The notes: generated from the sequence alone by a model not told the origin. Counted from the first letter of the stretch, positions 1 to 10,852 are shown. The stretch: 64,000 nucleotides of DNA from JBBRYW01 sp038253945 (GCA_038253945.1 JBBSGR010000001.1:62001-126000); one strand, 5' to 3'. Made by a program: numbers and translations.

Positions 1-258
1 CTCGAGCTCGGCCCGCGCCTCGGCGACGTCGGCCACGCGCAGCGCGATCCCCGCCTTGTTCGGCGTGAACGGGAAGCCGATCGCCTCGGGCGACCAGATC
101 CCGAGCGTCACCTGCCCTGCCCTGTACTCGGCCCCGATGGAAGTGTCCGTTTCGTGTGGGAGCGCCAGCGTCTCGCCGTAGAATTTCTTCGACCGTGCGA
201 TATCCTGCGTCGGCACGGAGACGAAGTCGACGCGCTCGACCGCCAGGGCGCTAGCCAA
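1..258 (-). CDS. VOC-family (glyoxalase/dioxygenase superfamily) protein, 3' part missing
   Basis: The reading frame runs off the left edge, so only about the first 86 residues are present. Translation from a TTG at 258 gives the typical first half of a VOC module: a beta strand (VERVDFVSVPTQDIARSKKFYGETL) followed by a strand ending near GIWSPEAIGFPF. VOC proteins are small metal-dependent enzymes (lyases, dioxygenases, thiol transferases), and substrate cannot be judged from half a domain. The TTG overlaps the end of sufB by eight bases and has a GGAGGG ribosome binding site five bases upstream, which favours this start and suggests co-transcription with sufBC. Confidence 0.75.
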   Translation of the reverse strand, partial: MASALAVERVDFVSVPTQDIARSKKFYGETLALPHETDTSIGAEYRAGQVTLGIWSPEAIGFPFTPNKAGIALRVADVAEARAELE

Positions 259-1675
259 CCGATCCCTCCATCTGCAGCTGGATCAGCCGGTTCATCTCGA
301 CGGCGTACTCGAGCGGCAGCTCCTTGGTGATCGGCTCGACGAAGCCGGACACGATCATGGCGCTCGCCTCCGACTCGGAGAGCCCGCGGCTCATCAAGTA
401 GAAGAGCTGCTCCTCACCGATCTTCGAGACGGTCGCCTCGTGGCCGATGTCGACGTTGTTCTCGTCGATCTTCATGTACGGATACGTGTCGGAGCGCGAC
501 TGCTCGTCGAGGATCAGCGCATCGCAGACGACCTTCGACCTGGCGCCCTCGGCACCCTTGGCCACCTCGAGCAGCCCTCGATACCCGGCTCGGCCGCCGT
601 TCTTCGAGATCGACTTGGACGTAATCACAGACGTGGTATTCGGCGCGACGTGAACGGCCTTGCCGCCCGCATCCTGGTGCTGACCGCTGCCTGCAAATGC
701 GATCGACAATACCTCTCCGTGAGCACCTTCTCCCATAAGCCAGATTGCAGGATACTTCATCGTGAGCTTTGAGCCGAGGTTACCGTCTACCCATTCCATA
801 GTCGCGTTCTCATAAGCTACCGCTCTTTTCGTCACGAGATTGTAGACGTTATTCGACCAGTTTTGAATGGTCGTATAGCGGCATCTGGCGCCTGGCTTTA
901 CAATGATCTCCACAACCGCCGAATGCAGGGAATCCGAGGAGTAAATTGGGGCGGTGCACCCCTCTACGTAATGCACGTAGGCGCCCTCGTCGACGATGAT
1001 CAACGTGCGCTCGAACTGACCCATGTTCTCCGCGTTGATGCGGAAATAGGCCTGGAGCGGCATCTCGATCTTGACCCCCGGCGGGACGTAGATGAACGAG
1101 CCCCCGGACCAGACGGCCGAGTTGAGGGCGGCGAACTTGTTGTCGTTCTGCGGGATGATCGTGCCGAAGTACTGGCGAACGAGGTCCTCGTGCTCGCGCA
1201 GGCCGGAGTCCATGTCGAGGAAGAGCACTCCCTGCTTCTCGAGGTCCTCCTGCAGCTTGTGGTAGACGACCTCGGACTCGTACTGGGCGCCGACGCCGGC
1301 CAGGTACTTCTTCTCGGCCTCGGGGATGCCGAGCTTGTCCCACGTGTCCTTGATGTCCGCGGGCAGGTCCTCCCAGGAGTTGGCCTGCTTCTCGGTCGGC
1401 CTGATGTAGTAGAAGATCGAGTCGAAGTCGATCCCGGAGAGGTCGCCGCCCCAGCTCGGCATCGGCCGGGCGCGGAAGTAGTCGTACGAGGAGAGGCGGA
1501 ACTTCCGCATCCATTCCGGCTCGTTCTTGTGCTCCGAGATCGCGGCGACGATCTCCCTCGTCAGGCCGCGCTGCGACTTGAAGAAGTAGTCCTCCGCCGC
1601 ATCCGGCGTGTGAAAGCCGTACTTGTAGTCGCTGCCGATCTCGGCGACGACCTGGGTCTCAGTTTGTGCTGCCAC
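251..1675 (-). CDS. sufB: Fe-S cluster assembly scaffold protein SufB
   Basis: SufB is the scaffold subunit of the SUF machinery in the cytosol. With SufC and usually SufD it assembles [4Fe-4S] clusters and hands them to apo-proteins. The 474-residue length is normal for the family. The C-terminal beta-helix core is recognisable (YVEGCTAPIYSSDSLHSAVV, then SRSDTYPYMKIDENNVDIGHEATV with the conserved C-terminal histidine region). The GTG start overlaps the sufC stop by one base (TAGTG), so the two genes are translationally coupled. No sufD, sufS or sufU is visible in the window; they may lie beyond the left edge or elsewhere. Confidence 0.97.
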   Translation of the reverse strand: MAAQTETQVVAEIGSDYKYGFHTPDAAEDYFFKSQRGLTREIVAAISEHKNEPEWMRKFRLSSYDYFRARPMPSWGGDLSGIDFDSIFYYIRPTEKQANSWEDLPADIKDTWDKLGIPEAEKKYLAGVGAQYESEVVYHKLQEDLEKQGVLFLDMDSGLREHEDLVRQYFGTIIPQNDNKFAALNSAVWSGGSFIYVPPGVKIEMPLQAYFRINAENMGQFERTLIIVDEGAYVHYVEGCTAPIYSSDSLHSAVVEIIVKPGARCRYTTIQNWSNNVYNLVTKRAVAYENATMEWVDGNLGSKLTMKYPAIWLMGEGAHGEVLSIAFAGSGQHQDAGGKAVHVAPNTTSVITSKSISKNGGRAGYRGLLEVAKGAEGARSKVVCDALILDEQSRSDTYPYMKIDENNVDIGHEATVSKIGEEQLFYLMSRGLSESEASAMIVSGFVEPITKELPLEYAVEMNRLIQLQMEGSVG

Positions 1676-2457
1676 TACGACTCGCCTCCTCCTACGGGTA
1701 CAGGCATGAACGCCTCGTAACCCTCGGCCTCGAGCTTGTGCGCGAGCTCCGGGCCGCCTTCCTCCACGATACGTCCACCGACGAAGACGTGCACGAAATC
1801 TGGCTTGATGTAGTTGAGGATGCGCTGGTAGTGCGTGATCACCAGCGCGCCCATCTCGGGTCCCGCGAGCGCCTGGACACCGTTCGCGACGATCTTGAGC
1901 GCGTCGATGTCGAGACCTGAGTCGGTCTCGTCCAGAACCGCGATGCGCGGCTTGAGCATCGCCATCTGCAGGATCTCGACCCGCTTCTTCTCGCCGCCCG
2001 AGAACCCGTCGTTCAGGTACCGCTGCGCGAGCTCGCGCGGCACCTTCAGGTTGTCCATCGCAGCGAGCATGTCAGTGCGGAACTGCTTGATCGGGATCGG
2101 ATCGTCCTGCCCGTCGGCGCGGGCCTTCCGCACCGAGTTGATCGCGGAGCGGAGAAAGCTCGTCACGGTGACGCCCGGGATCGCATGCGGGTACTGAAAC
2201 GCGAGGAAGAGGCCGCGCTGGGCACGCTCGTCCGCCTCGAGCTCCACGACGTTGACCCCCTCGAGCAGGATCTCGCCTTCCGTCACCTCGTAGGCCGGAT
2301 GGCCCATGAGGGCGTAAGCAAGGGTGGACTTCCCCGAGCCGTTCGGCCCCATGATCGCGTGGATCTCGTCCGTGTCGACCGCGAGGTCGACCCCTTTGAC
2401 GATCTCCGTGCCGTCCTCGAGGGCGACATGCAGGTTCTTGAGCTCGAGTAGCGCCAA
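1675..2457 (-). CDS. sufC: SUF system ATPase SufC
   Basis: SufC is the ABC-type ATPase that energises the SufB(D) scaffold. The 260-residue protein shows Walker A (GPNGSGKST), a Q-loop (FLAFQYP), the ABC signature (FSGGEKKR) and Walker B ending in the SufC-type LDETDSGLD, then the switch histidine (VITHYQR). It starts at a TTG preceded by GAAAGGGA. It is the first gene of the minus-strand suf operon and is divergent from tatA, with 116 bases between them. Confidence 0.97.
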   Translation of the reverse strand: MALLELKNLHVALEDGTEIVKGVDLAVDTDEIHAIMGPNGSGKSTLAYALMGHPAYEVTEGEILLEGVNVVELEADERAQRGLFLAFQYPHAIPGVTVTSFLRSAINSVRKARADGQDDPIPIKQFRTDMLAAMDNLKVPRELAQRYLNDGFSGGEKKRVEILQMAMLKPRIAVLDETDSGLDIDALKIVANGVQALAGPEMGALVITHYQRILNYIKPDFVHVFVGGRIVEEGGPELAHKLEAEGYEAFMPVPVGGGES

Positions 2458-2486
2458 CTTCGGTGCGGTCCCTTTCGAAGTGTTGA

Positions 2487-2503
2487 CGAGGGTTTGACCC
2501 TCG
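2487..2503. promoter_or_regulatory. 17-bp inverted repeat in the sufC/tatA divergent intergenic region
   Basis: CGAGGG and CCCTCG form perfect 6-base arms around a TTTGA spacer, 30-46 bases upstream of the sufC start and about 70 bases upstream of tatA. The position suits an operator for the suf operon or a shared divergent promoter, but no known regulator motif is recognised with confidence. Confidence 0.3.
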
Positions 2504-2573
2504 CTCGTGCAGCCATCCTAGCCGCTCCACCGCATCCCTCCGAACGGTCTCGCCCGCCCAGCTGGCAGCGGCT

Positions 2574-2816
2574 ATGATGAGGGCGATGCCCGGTTGGATC
2601 GGACTTCCAGAATTGATCGTCCTTCTCGTCGTCGTCCTCCTCGTGTTCGGCCCCAAGCGACTGCCGGAGATGGGGCGGTCGCTCGGCCGCGGGATGCGCG
2701 AGTTCAAGGATTCCGTCACGGGCAAGGATCGCGATGAGGATCGCATCGAGCTGCCGATCGGCACGCAGGACACGACCGAGCCGGCCTCGCCGCGCGAGCG
2801 CAACACCGTCCTCTAA
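2574..2816 (+). CDS. tatA: Twin-arginine translocase subunit TatA/TatE
   Basis: TatA oligomerises to form the protein-conducting element of the Tat pathway for folded, often cofactor-bearing proteins. The 80-residue protein has one N-terminal membrane segment (LPELIVLLVVVLLVFGP), then the FGPKRLPE hinge and an amphipathic helix (MGRSLGRGMREFKDSV). Starts at 2574, 2577 and 2586 are possible; homologues usually begin near the last, M-P-G-W-I-G. tatC follows six bases after the stop, so the two form an operon. Confidence 0.95.
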   Translation: MMRAMPGWIGLPELIVLLVVVLLVFGPKRLPEMGRSLGRGMREFKDSVTGKDRDEDRIELPIGTQDTTEPASPRERNTVL

Positions 2817-2822
2817 GCCCCG

Positions 2823-3599
2823 ATGGCCCGAATACCGCGCCGCCTGAGCTACGGCGAGGAGGCGTCGCTGGTCGAGCATCTGGGCGAGCTGCGAACCCGG
2901 CTCCTGATCTCGCTGCTCGCGCTCGTCGCGACCACGTCCGTCGCCTACGTCTTTCGCGGCCACATCCTGCACTGGCTCAATTCACCGCTGCCTGCGGATC
3001 GGCGAAAGCCCGTCACGTTCGGGATCGCGGAGCCGTTCCTCACCTCGTTGAAGGTGAGCCTCTACGCCGGGTTCATGATGGCCCTACCGATCGTGCTCTG
3101 GCAGGTCTGGGCCTTCCTCGCGCCCGCGATGACCGCCGTGACGCAGCGCGTGATCGCCGCGTTCTCCGTCTTTGCGACGGCGCTCCTGGTGGGCGGTGTG
3201 GCGTTCGGTTACTTCATCGCGCTGCCTGCGGCCGTCCACTTCCTGACCGACTTCGACAACGAGCACTACACGATCCTGATCCGGGCGAGCAACTACTACT
3301 CCTTCGCGTCGCTCGTCCTCCTGGTGATGGGCCTCGTCTTCGAGCTGCCGATCTTCATCCTCGCGCTCGTGCGGCTTCGCGTCCTCACCGCGAGTCAGCT
3401 GCGGCGGAACTGGCGGATCGGGCTGGTCTCGATGGCCGCCCTCGCCGTCGCGCTGCCCGGCGTCGACCCAGTGACGACCACGATCGAGATGATCCCGCTG
3501 ATGGCGCTGTACGCACTCTCAGTCGTGCTGGCGACGCTTTTCGAGCGACGCTGGAACGCCGAAGCTGACCCGACGGGCGCCTCGGTCACCGAGCACTAG
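2823..3599 (+). CDS. tatC: Twin-arginine translocase subunit TatC
   Basis: TatC is the polytopic receptor that recognises twin-arginine signal peptides. The 258-residue protein contains the family N-terminal signature (SLVEHLGELRTRLL), six hydrophobic segments and the loop with AEPFLTSLKVSLYAG followed by PIVLWQVWAFLAP. The start lies six bases after tatA. The downstream amidohydrolase begins nine bases after its stop, which suggests one transcript. Confidence 0.97.
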   Translation: MARIPRRLSYGEEASLVEHLGELRTRLLISLLALVATTSVAYVFRGHILHWLNSPLPADRRKPVTFGIAEPFLTSLKVSLYAGFMMALPIVLWQVWAFLAPAMTAVTQRVIAAFSVFATALLVGGVAFGYFIALPAAVHFLTDFDNEHYTILIRASNYYSFASLVLLVMGLVFELPIFILALVRLRVLTASQLRRNWRIGLVSMAALAVALPGVDPVTTTIEMIPLMALYALSVVLATLFERRWNAEADPTGASVTEH

Positions 3600-3608
3600 C
3601 CCGGCGCA

Positions 3609-4919
3609 GTGAGGCAAGTCTTCGCGGCCGACTGGGTGCTGCCCGTCGAGGGCTCGCCGATCGAGCGCGGCGCCGTCGCAGTCGAGGACGGAAGGGTTGC
3701 GGCGGTCGGGCCGCTCGACCGACTCGGGCCGGCGACGAGGCAGTACGCGGATGCGGTGATCGTTCCGGGATTCGTGAACGCGCACTCTCACCTGGAGTAC
3801 GCCGTCTACGGCGGCTTCGGCGACGGAGTCGGCGATTTCTCCGAGTGGATCACGCTTCATATCGAGCGAAAGGCGCGGATCGGCTGGGATGACTACGTCG
3901 CGATCGCCCGGCTCGGCGCCGCGGAATGCCTGCGCTCGGGGATCACGACCGTCGGTGACTGCAGCTACAGCGGCGCTGCCGCAATCGCATGCGCCGAGCT
4001 CGGGCTGCGGGCGATCGTGTACATCGAGGTCTTCGGCAGCGACCCCGCGCGAGCCCGCGAGCACTTCGCCGTGACCCGCGCGCGGGTCGAAGGCTCTTTC
4101 TCGGAGCTGGTGCGGCCGGGGGTCTCGCCGCACGCCCCGTACTCGACCTCGCTCGAGGTCTACACCTCGTGCGCCGAGCTGGGTCTCCCCATCGCCACAC
4201 ACCTCTGCGAGAGCCCGGCGGAGGTCGCCTACGTGACCACGGCCGGCGGGCCCTGGACTGCGTACGCACACCTGCTCGTCCCGCCGCCTGGTACGACCGG
4301 CGTTCGAATGCTCGCACGGGCGGATTTGCTCGGCCCGCACGTTCTCGCGGCGCACTGCACGGTCGTCGAGGCCGAGGAGATCGAGCTGCTCGCGCGGCTC
4401 GGAGCGGGTGTCGCCCATTGCCCGCGCTCGAACTCGACCCTCGGCTGCGGAGTCGCTCCGCTGGCCGAGCTGCGAAGCGCGGGTGCCCGCGTCGGGGTGG
4501 GCACCGACAGCCCGGCCTCGGCACCTTCGTTCGACTTCTTCGAGGAGCTCCGCTTCGTGCTGCTCGGCGCCAGGGCGCGAGCGCGCCGCGCCGGGGCGCT
4601 TCTCGCCGGGGAGGCGCTCGAGCTCGCCACGCTCGGAGGGGCGCGCGCGCTCGGGCTCGACGCCGAGATCGGGTCGCTCGCGCCCGCCAAGAAAGCCGAT
4701 CTCACGGTCGTCTCGCTCGAGGGCTCGGCTTACCTCCCCGCCGAGGACCCCGCCGCGGCCATCGTCTTCGGAGGCTCGCCCGACCGTGTGCTGACGACCG
4801 TGGTCGACGGCGAGGTACGCTACGAGAGGGATCAGTTCCATTGGCAAGAGCTGCAGCGAAACGCCAGAAGCGCCCGGCGCCGGATGCTCAACGGCGCGCT
4901 GCTCCGCGACCGCCGGTAG
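3609..4919 (+). CDS. ATZ/TRZ-type amidohydrolase (deaminase-like)
   Basis: A 436-residue metal-dependent hydrolase of the amidohydrolase superfamily, in the clade of chlorohydrolases, guanine/adenosine-type deaminases and aminofutalosine deaminase. Visible metal-site residues are NAHSH (His59, His61), a later THLCES histidine, AHCTV and the catalytic GTDSPAS aspartate. An N-terminal composite beta-sandwich precedes the barrel, and the C-terminal end returns to it (GSLAPAKKADLTVV). Substrate is not predictable by eye. Aminodeoxyfutalosine deaminase of the menaquinone pathway is one possibility, but no other mqn gene is nearby. The GTG start gives a nine-base gap after tatC. Confidence 0.85.
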   Translation: MRQVFAADWVLPVEGSPIERGAVAVEDGRVAAVGPLDRLGPATRQYADAVIVPGFVNAHSHLEYAVYGGFGDGVGDFSEWITLHIERKARIGWDDYVAIARLGAAECLRSGITTVGDCSYSGAAAIACAELGLRAIVYIEVFGSDPARAREHFAVTRARVEGSFSELVRPGVSPHAPYSTSLEVYTSCAELGLPIATHLCESPAEVAYVTTAGGPWTAYAHLLVPPPGTTGVRMLARADLLGPHVLAAHCTVVEAEEIELLARLGAGVAHCPRSNSTLGCGVAPLAELRSAGARVGVGTDSPASAPSFDFFEELRFVLLGARARARRAGALLAGEALELATLGGARALGLDAEIGSLAPAKKADLTVVSLEGSAYLPAEDPAAAIVFGGSPDRVLTTVVDGEVRYERDQFHWQELQRNARSARRRMLNGALLRDRR

Positions 4920-4930
4920 CGGAGCAGACG

Positions 4931-5692
4931 ATGGTCTTCAGTCGCCTGCGCAGGCAGGCGAAGTGGGTGTTCGTGCTGCTCGCCGTCGTCTTCGCCTCGA
5001 GCTTCGTGCTCTTCGGGGTGGGCACGGGTTTCGGTGGGCTTCAGGATCTCCTCACCCACCGCAACGGAGGCTCGTCGGGAGCACCGTCGATCTCGAAGGC
5101 GGAGGATCGCATTCGGGCGAATCCGAAAGACGCTCCCCCCTACCTCGCTCTCGCTCAAGCGCTGCAGAACGCGGGTCGCGGGGACGCGGCGGTGCCGCCA
5201 CTCGAGCACTACATCAAGCTGCGCCCGCGAGATCGCAGCGCACTCGGCACGCTGGGCGCGCTGTACCTCGATCGCCTGCAGCGGCTGCAGCAGGACTACT
5301 CGGCGGCGCAGTTCAAGTCCCAGCAGGAGACGTTCGGTCAAACGGTCCAGCCCCCCCTTCAGGTGGGGCACGGCAAGTCGCTTCCCCCCGACCCGATCAC
5401 TCAGGCACAGACGGCGGCGACCGACCAGGTGATCAACACCGTGACCACCGAGTTCCAGGCGATCGCGCTCAAGGCAACCGGCGTCTATGGACGACTGGCT
5501 GCCCTGTCTCCGACCGATCCGGCAGTCCAGCTCCAGTGGGCTCAGACCGCCGAGAGCGCCCACGACTCGAAGACGGCGGTGCGGGGATACAAGCGATTCC
5601 TCAAGCTGGCACCGGACGATCCGAGCGCGGGATTGGTCAAGCAGCGCATCAAGCAACTGGAGCGCGTCAACACCGCGCCGGCCGCGCGTTAG
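4931..5692 (+). CDS. Membrane-anchored TPR-repeat protein
   Basis: 253 residues. An N-terminal arginine-rich stretch and one membrane segment (WVFVLLAVVFASSFVLFGVG) anchor a predominantly helical exported domain. TPR-like repeats are visible around residues 55-100 (NPKDAPPYLALAQALQNAGRGDAAVPPLEHYIKL) and 205-250, with a non-TPR insertion between them. The start chosen is the ATG at 4931, 11 bases after the amidohydrolase; a longer frame upstream only shadows that gene. The role is probably protein-protein interaction at the membrane, and the specific function is unknown. Confidence 0.8.
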   Translation: MVFSRLRRQAKWVFVLLAVVFASSFVLFGVGTGFGGLQDLLTHRNGGSSGAPSISKAEDRIRANPKDAPPYLALAQALQNAGRGDAAVPPLEHYIKLRPRDRSALGTLGALYLDRLQRLQQDYSAAQFKSQQETFGQTVQPPLQVGHGKSLPPDPITQAQTAATDQVINTVTTEFQAIALKATGVYGRLAALSPTDPAVQLQWAQTAESAHDSKTAVRGYKRFLKLAPDDPSAGLVKQRIKQLERVNTAPAAR

Positions 5693-5717
5693 ACTGCCGC
5701 CGAGCCACGGGACAGCC

Positions 5718-6080
5718 ATGAATTTCGACATCGCCACGGAACAGCTCGACGAGCGCACCCACGTCATCTCGCTGTCGGGAGAAGTCGACCTCTACACGGC
5801 TCCCGACTTCAAGCAGCAGCTGCTCGAGGTGATCGCCAACGGCAGCAAGAACGTGATCGTCGACTTCACGAAGACCACGTTCATCGACTCGACCACCCTC
5901 GGGGTCCTCGTCGGCGGCGTCAAGCGGCTGCGCACGAACGAGGGCCAGCTGTCACTCGTTTGCGCCGATCGGAACATCACGAAGATCTTCGAGATCACGG
6001 GGCTCGATCGGGTCTTCCCGATCTACCCGACTCGTGGCGAGGCAGTTGCTCAGCTCGACGTCGGTACGCCGTCGGCCTAG
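5718..6080 (+). CDS. STAS-domain anti-anti-sigma factor
   Basis: A 120-residue single-domain protein of the SpoIIAA/RsbV type, which binds anti-sigma kinases and releases sigma factors when unphosphorylated. The core is clear: GEVDLYTAPDFKQQL, then VDFTKTTFIDSTTLGVLVG, where the serine in FIDST is the usual phosphorylation position. The longer frame starting at 5487 is out-of-frame read-through of the upstream gene; ATG 5718 matches family length. No RsbW-type kinase or cognate sigma factor is adjacent. Confidence 0.92.
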   Translation: MNFDIATEQLDERTHVISLSGEVDLYTAPDFKQQLLEVIANGSKNVIVDFTKTTFIDSTTLGVLVGGVKRLRTNEGQLSLVCADRNITKIFEITGLDRVFPIYPTRGEAVAQLDVGTPSA

Positions 6081-6093
6081 CGCGCGCGACCGC

Positions 6094-6735
6094 GTGCGCC
6101 GCGCTCTGATTCTCGGCCTTGCGGCCCTCGCGCCAATCGGGCTCGCCGCGTGCGGAACGGGAGGTGTCTCGCACGCCGGAAGCGCCGCAGACCCTTCTCA
6201 GGGCAAGCAGCTGTTCGCGCAGAAGTGCGGTAGCTGCCATACCCTGGCCGACGCCGGGTCGAAGGGGCAGATCGGCCCGAATCTCGATGCTGCGTTCGGC
6301 CCCGGCCGGAGTCAGGGCTTCAAGCCCAGCACGATCCGTGAGATCGTCCGCGATCAGATCAGCTACCCGGGCAAGGGAACCGGAATGCCTGCCGATCTCG
6401 TGACGGGCGGGGACCGCGACTCGGTCGCGGCCTACGTCGCGCAGTGCGCCGGCAACACCGACGCCTCGCTCTGCAAGGGAGCCGGCGCGAAGGGCGCGGG
6501 CGGCACCGACGGCAAGACGATCTTCACGTCGAACTGCGCGAGCTGCCACACGCTGTCGGACGCCAAGGCGACCGGGAACATCGGGCCGAACCTCGATCAG
6601 CTGAAGCCCGGCTTCGCGCGAGTGCAGAAGCAGGTGATTCACGGCGGGCGCGTCATGCCCGCCTTCAACGGGCAGCTGAGCGACAAGCAGATCGAGGCCG
6701 TTTCCAAGTACGTGTCTTCGGTGGCCGGTAAGTAG
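6094..6735 (+). CDS. Dihaem c-type cytochrome, predicted lipoprotein
   Basis: An extracytoplasmic electron carrier with two class-I cytochrome c domains. Each has a CxxCH haem motif (CGSCH near residue 45, CASCH near residue 145) and a distal methionine context (GTGMPAD and VMPAFNG). From GTG 6094 the N-terminus is a compact lipoprotein signal (VRRALILGLAALAPIGLAAC), so the mature protein should be membrane-tethered. An in-frame GTG at 6034 would overlap the STAS gene by 47 bases and add a non-hydrophobic leader. It faces the oxidase operon tail to tail and could donate electrons to that enzyme. Confidence 0.85.
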   Translation: MRRALILGLAALAPIGLAACGTGGVSHAGSAADPSQGKQLFAQKCGSCHTLADAGSKGQIGPNLDAAFGPGRSQGFKPSTIREIVRDQISYPGKGTGMPADLVTGGDRDSVAAYVAQCAGNTDASLCKGAGAKGAGGTDGKTIFTSNCASCHTLSDAKATGNIGPNLDQLKPGFARVQKQVIHGGRVMPAFNGQLSDKQIEAVSKYVSSVAGK

Positions 6736-6746
6736 CCTCGTTCGAG

Positions 6747-7421
6747 TCAGGTCGACTCGCCTGATCCGGACCGAACCTCGTCGCTATCCGCAGCGAGATC
6801 GACCACGACATGCGTGATATCGACCTCGAAGCGTTCCCGCGCCCGCTCCACGAGGCGCTTCTCCAGCCACTGCGACCGGCCTTCGGGATGCGTCGAGATG
6901 ATGATCTCGTCCGGGCCGAATGTCCTGACCGCGTCCTCGATCGCCTGCAGCGGCTCGCCGTCGCCCACCTGACCCCGCGCGTCGACACCCGCCTCCGCCA
7001 GGCGCGCGAGGCTCGAGTCCAGACGCTGCTGAGCGCCGACCCTGGCGGCATCCTCGTCCGAGGTCCAGTGTCGTAACGGTGAGTTCAGCGCGGGGCAAAC
7101 GACGAGCACGTGCTCGTTGACTCCTTCTGACCGAGCGTGGATAACCCGCAGCAACTCGGTCCCGCCGACCGTCTCGTTCGCGACCACCAGGATGCGACGC
7201 TCGTCCTCGGTCGAATGGCTGACAGCCGCCCTTCTGACCGGCGCGTCGCCGGTACGGCGCCGGAGCAGCCAGAAAACGGCCGCCGCCGTCAGGCCGGCGA
7301 AAACGACCGTCCCCGCCCAGGCGCCCCCCACGAGCGAGGCGACGACGATGGCCGCGAAGTAGCCGATCGTCAACAGGAGGAACCGGTACGCCTCGGCTTC
7401 GCTGCGAAACGGGTTATGCAT
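6747..7421 (-). CDS. Membrane-anchored universal-stress-like protein (single domain)
   Basis: 224 residues. Two hydrophobic segments near the N-terminus (about residues 15-55, YRFLLLTIGYFAAIVVASLVG) precede one UspA-like nucleotide-binding-type domain beginning RRILVVANETVGG and ending DEIIISTHPEGRSQWLEKRL. The same ANET and STHP motifs recur in the two-domain protein at 8014-8856. The ATG start overlaps the ctaE stop by one base (TGATG), so it is the last gene of the oxidase operon. A role in oxidase assembly or stress regulation is inferred only from position. Confidence 0.7.
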   Translation of the reverse strand: MHNPFRSEAEAYRFLLLTIGYFAAIVVASLVGGAWAGTVVFAGLTAAAVFWLLRRRTGDAPVRRAAVSHSTEDERRILVVANETVGGTELLRVIHARSEGVNEHVLVVCPALNSPLRHWTSDEDAARVGAQQRLDSSLARLAEAGVDARGQVGDGEPLQAIEDAVRTFGPDEIIISTHPEGRSQWLEKRLVERARERFEVDITHVVVDLAADSDEVRSGSGEST

Positions 7422-8014
7422 CAGAGGATGTAGATCGTCGCATAGACCACGATCCACATTACGTCCACGAAGTGCCAGTAGATCCCGGGGATCTCCACCC
7501 CGTGGTGGTGCTCCGGCGTGAAGTGCCCGCGGAAGCTGCGGATCGTCGCGAACGCGAGCAGCGTGAGCCCCACGAAGACGTGTGCGCCGTGCAGGCCCGT
7601 CAGACAGAAGAAGATCGTCCCGAAAGAGCCGTCATGCGGCGCGAACCCGATCCGCGAGTACTCCATGACCTGCGTCAGCAGGAAGGTCAAACCCATCAGG
7701 AAGGTCAGGACGAGGCCGGCCTGCAGACCGGCTCGGTTGCCCCGCTTGATGGAGGTGAGCGCCCAGTGCATCGTGAAGCTCGAGGTCACGAGAATCGCGG
7801 TGTTGATCCCCGCGACGAAGATCGGCAGGTGAAACGGTTTGAGCGGCCACGGCTCGCCGTTCACGACTCGGACGAAGAAGTAGGCGGTGAAGAACGAGCC
7901 GAACAGCATCACCTCGGACGCGATGAACAGGAACATTCCAAGCGTCCGCGCGTCGACCCGGGAGCTCTGGTGCGCTACGGGAGGCCCGTGGTGCGCCTCG
8001 GCAGGCGCGAGCAT
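7421..8014 (-). CDS. ctaE: Cytochrome c oxidase subunit III
   Basis: Subunit III of the haem-copper oxidase, 197 residues, with five hydrophobic helices as in short bacterial CtaE forms. Family motifs are present: SEVMLFGSFFTAYFFVR, then GLHGAHVFVGL and IPGIYWHFVDVMWIVVY, including the conserved glutamate and HxxHV-type helix. The start at 8014 (M-L-A-P-A-E) overlaps the preceding gene by one base, and the longer upstream frame is read-through of that gene. It is encoded between two universal-stress-like genes, which is not the usual cta order. Confidence 0.95.
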   Translation of the reverse strand: MLAPAEAHHGPPVAHQSSRVDARTLGMFLFIASEVMLFGSFFTAYFFVRVVNGEPWPLKPFHLPIFVAGINTAILVTSSFTMHWALTSIKRGNRAGLQAGLVLTFLMGLTFLLTQVMEYSRIGFAPHDGSFGTIFFCLTGLHGAHVFVGLTLLAFATIRSFRGHFTPEHHHGVEIPGIYWHFVDVMWIVVYATIYIL

Positions 8015-8856
8015 CAGGCCGCGGCCTTTCCTTCGGGCTCCACCTCGATGTGCTCGACCGGCACCCCCGCCCCCTTGCGCAGCCGGTCGACGAGATCGCC
8101 GCGCAGCCACGAGCTTCGCTGGAGCCCCGGAAACGTCGAGACGATGATCTCGTCGACACGCTCGTCGCGCAGAGCGTGCATGGCGGCGGTATACGGATCG
8201 GGGTGGGCGATCTGCCCGTGGGCGTCGAGCCCGTACCGGCGGAGCTCGGCGAGCGCTCGCCGGAGGCGACGCTCAGCCTCCGGGTGCGCTGACTGGGTCG
8301 GGTCGCTCTGCGGCGAGACGATCAGGAAGCTCGCGGGCGACCGGCCCGCTCGCTCGCGGATGCGATCGAGCAGCGCCTCGCCGACGACGGTCTCGTTCGC
8401 GACCACGAGCACGTTGGTGTGGCCCTCCGCCGCGAGATCGACCACCACGTGCTCGAGCGGAATGTCGCCCGCGATCGAGCGCATCCGGTCGACGACGTTT
8501 CTGCGCAGCCAGCCCGACTTCGGCTGCGGATGGGTGGAGACCACGATCTCGTCCGGCGGCGGCTCGCTCTGCGCAATCGCGTCGCGCAGAGCATCGACAG
8601 GGCCTGTATCCACGACGAGACCGTGAGCGGTGATCCCCTCGCTGTGCAGGATCTCGAGCGTGCGATCGAGGCGCCGCCCGGCCGCGGCGCGACGGGTGTC
8701 CTCGTAGACGACGTATCCCTCACGGGGATGGTGCACGGGGCACAACACGGTGACGGTGATCGGCGCCTCCTCGGCGTGGCGCTCGAGCGTCTCGATCAGG
8801 CCCCGGCCGGCAACCGTCTCGTTCGCGATCACAAGAACGTGTCGCTCCCGCGTCAT
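8014..8856 (-). CDS. Tandem universal-stress-like protein
   Basis: 280 residues made of two similar UspA-like domains: residues 1-140 start RHVLVIANETVAG and residues 147-280 start TNVLVVANETVVG. Each contains a DEI(V/I)VST(H/F)P strand. No membrane segment is seen, so it should be cytosolic, unlike its single-domain paralogue at 6747. It lies between ctaD and ctaE with a one-base overlap to ctaE, so it is co-translated with the oxidase. The canonical GxxGHG(S)-type ATP-binding tail of UspA is not clear, so nucleotide binding is uncertain. Confidence 0.75.
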   Translation of the reverse strand: MTRERHVLVIANETVAGRGLIETLERHAEEAPITVTVLCPVHHPREGYVVYEDTRRAAAGRRLDRTLEILHSEGITAHGLVVDTGPVDALRDAIAQSEPPPDEIVVSTHPQPKSGWLRRNVVDRMRSIAGDIPLEHVVVDLAAEGHTNVLVVANETVVGEALLDRIRERAGRSPASFLIVSPQSDPTQSAHPEAERRLRRALAELRRYGLDAHGQIAHPDPYTAAMHALRDERVDEIIVSTFPGLQRSSWLRGDLVDRLRKGAGVPVEHIEVEPEGKAAA

Positions 8857-8893
8857 AAGCAGTCGCTGTCGCGGAATCGGCGGCGGAGCTGAC

Positions 8894-10852
<1,959 letters not shown>

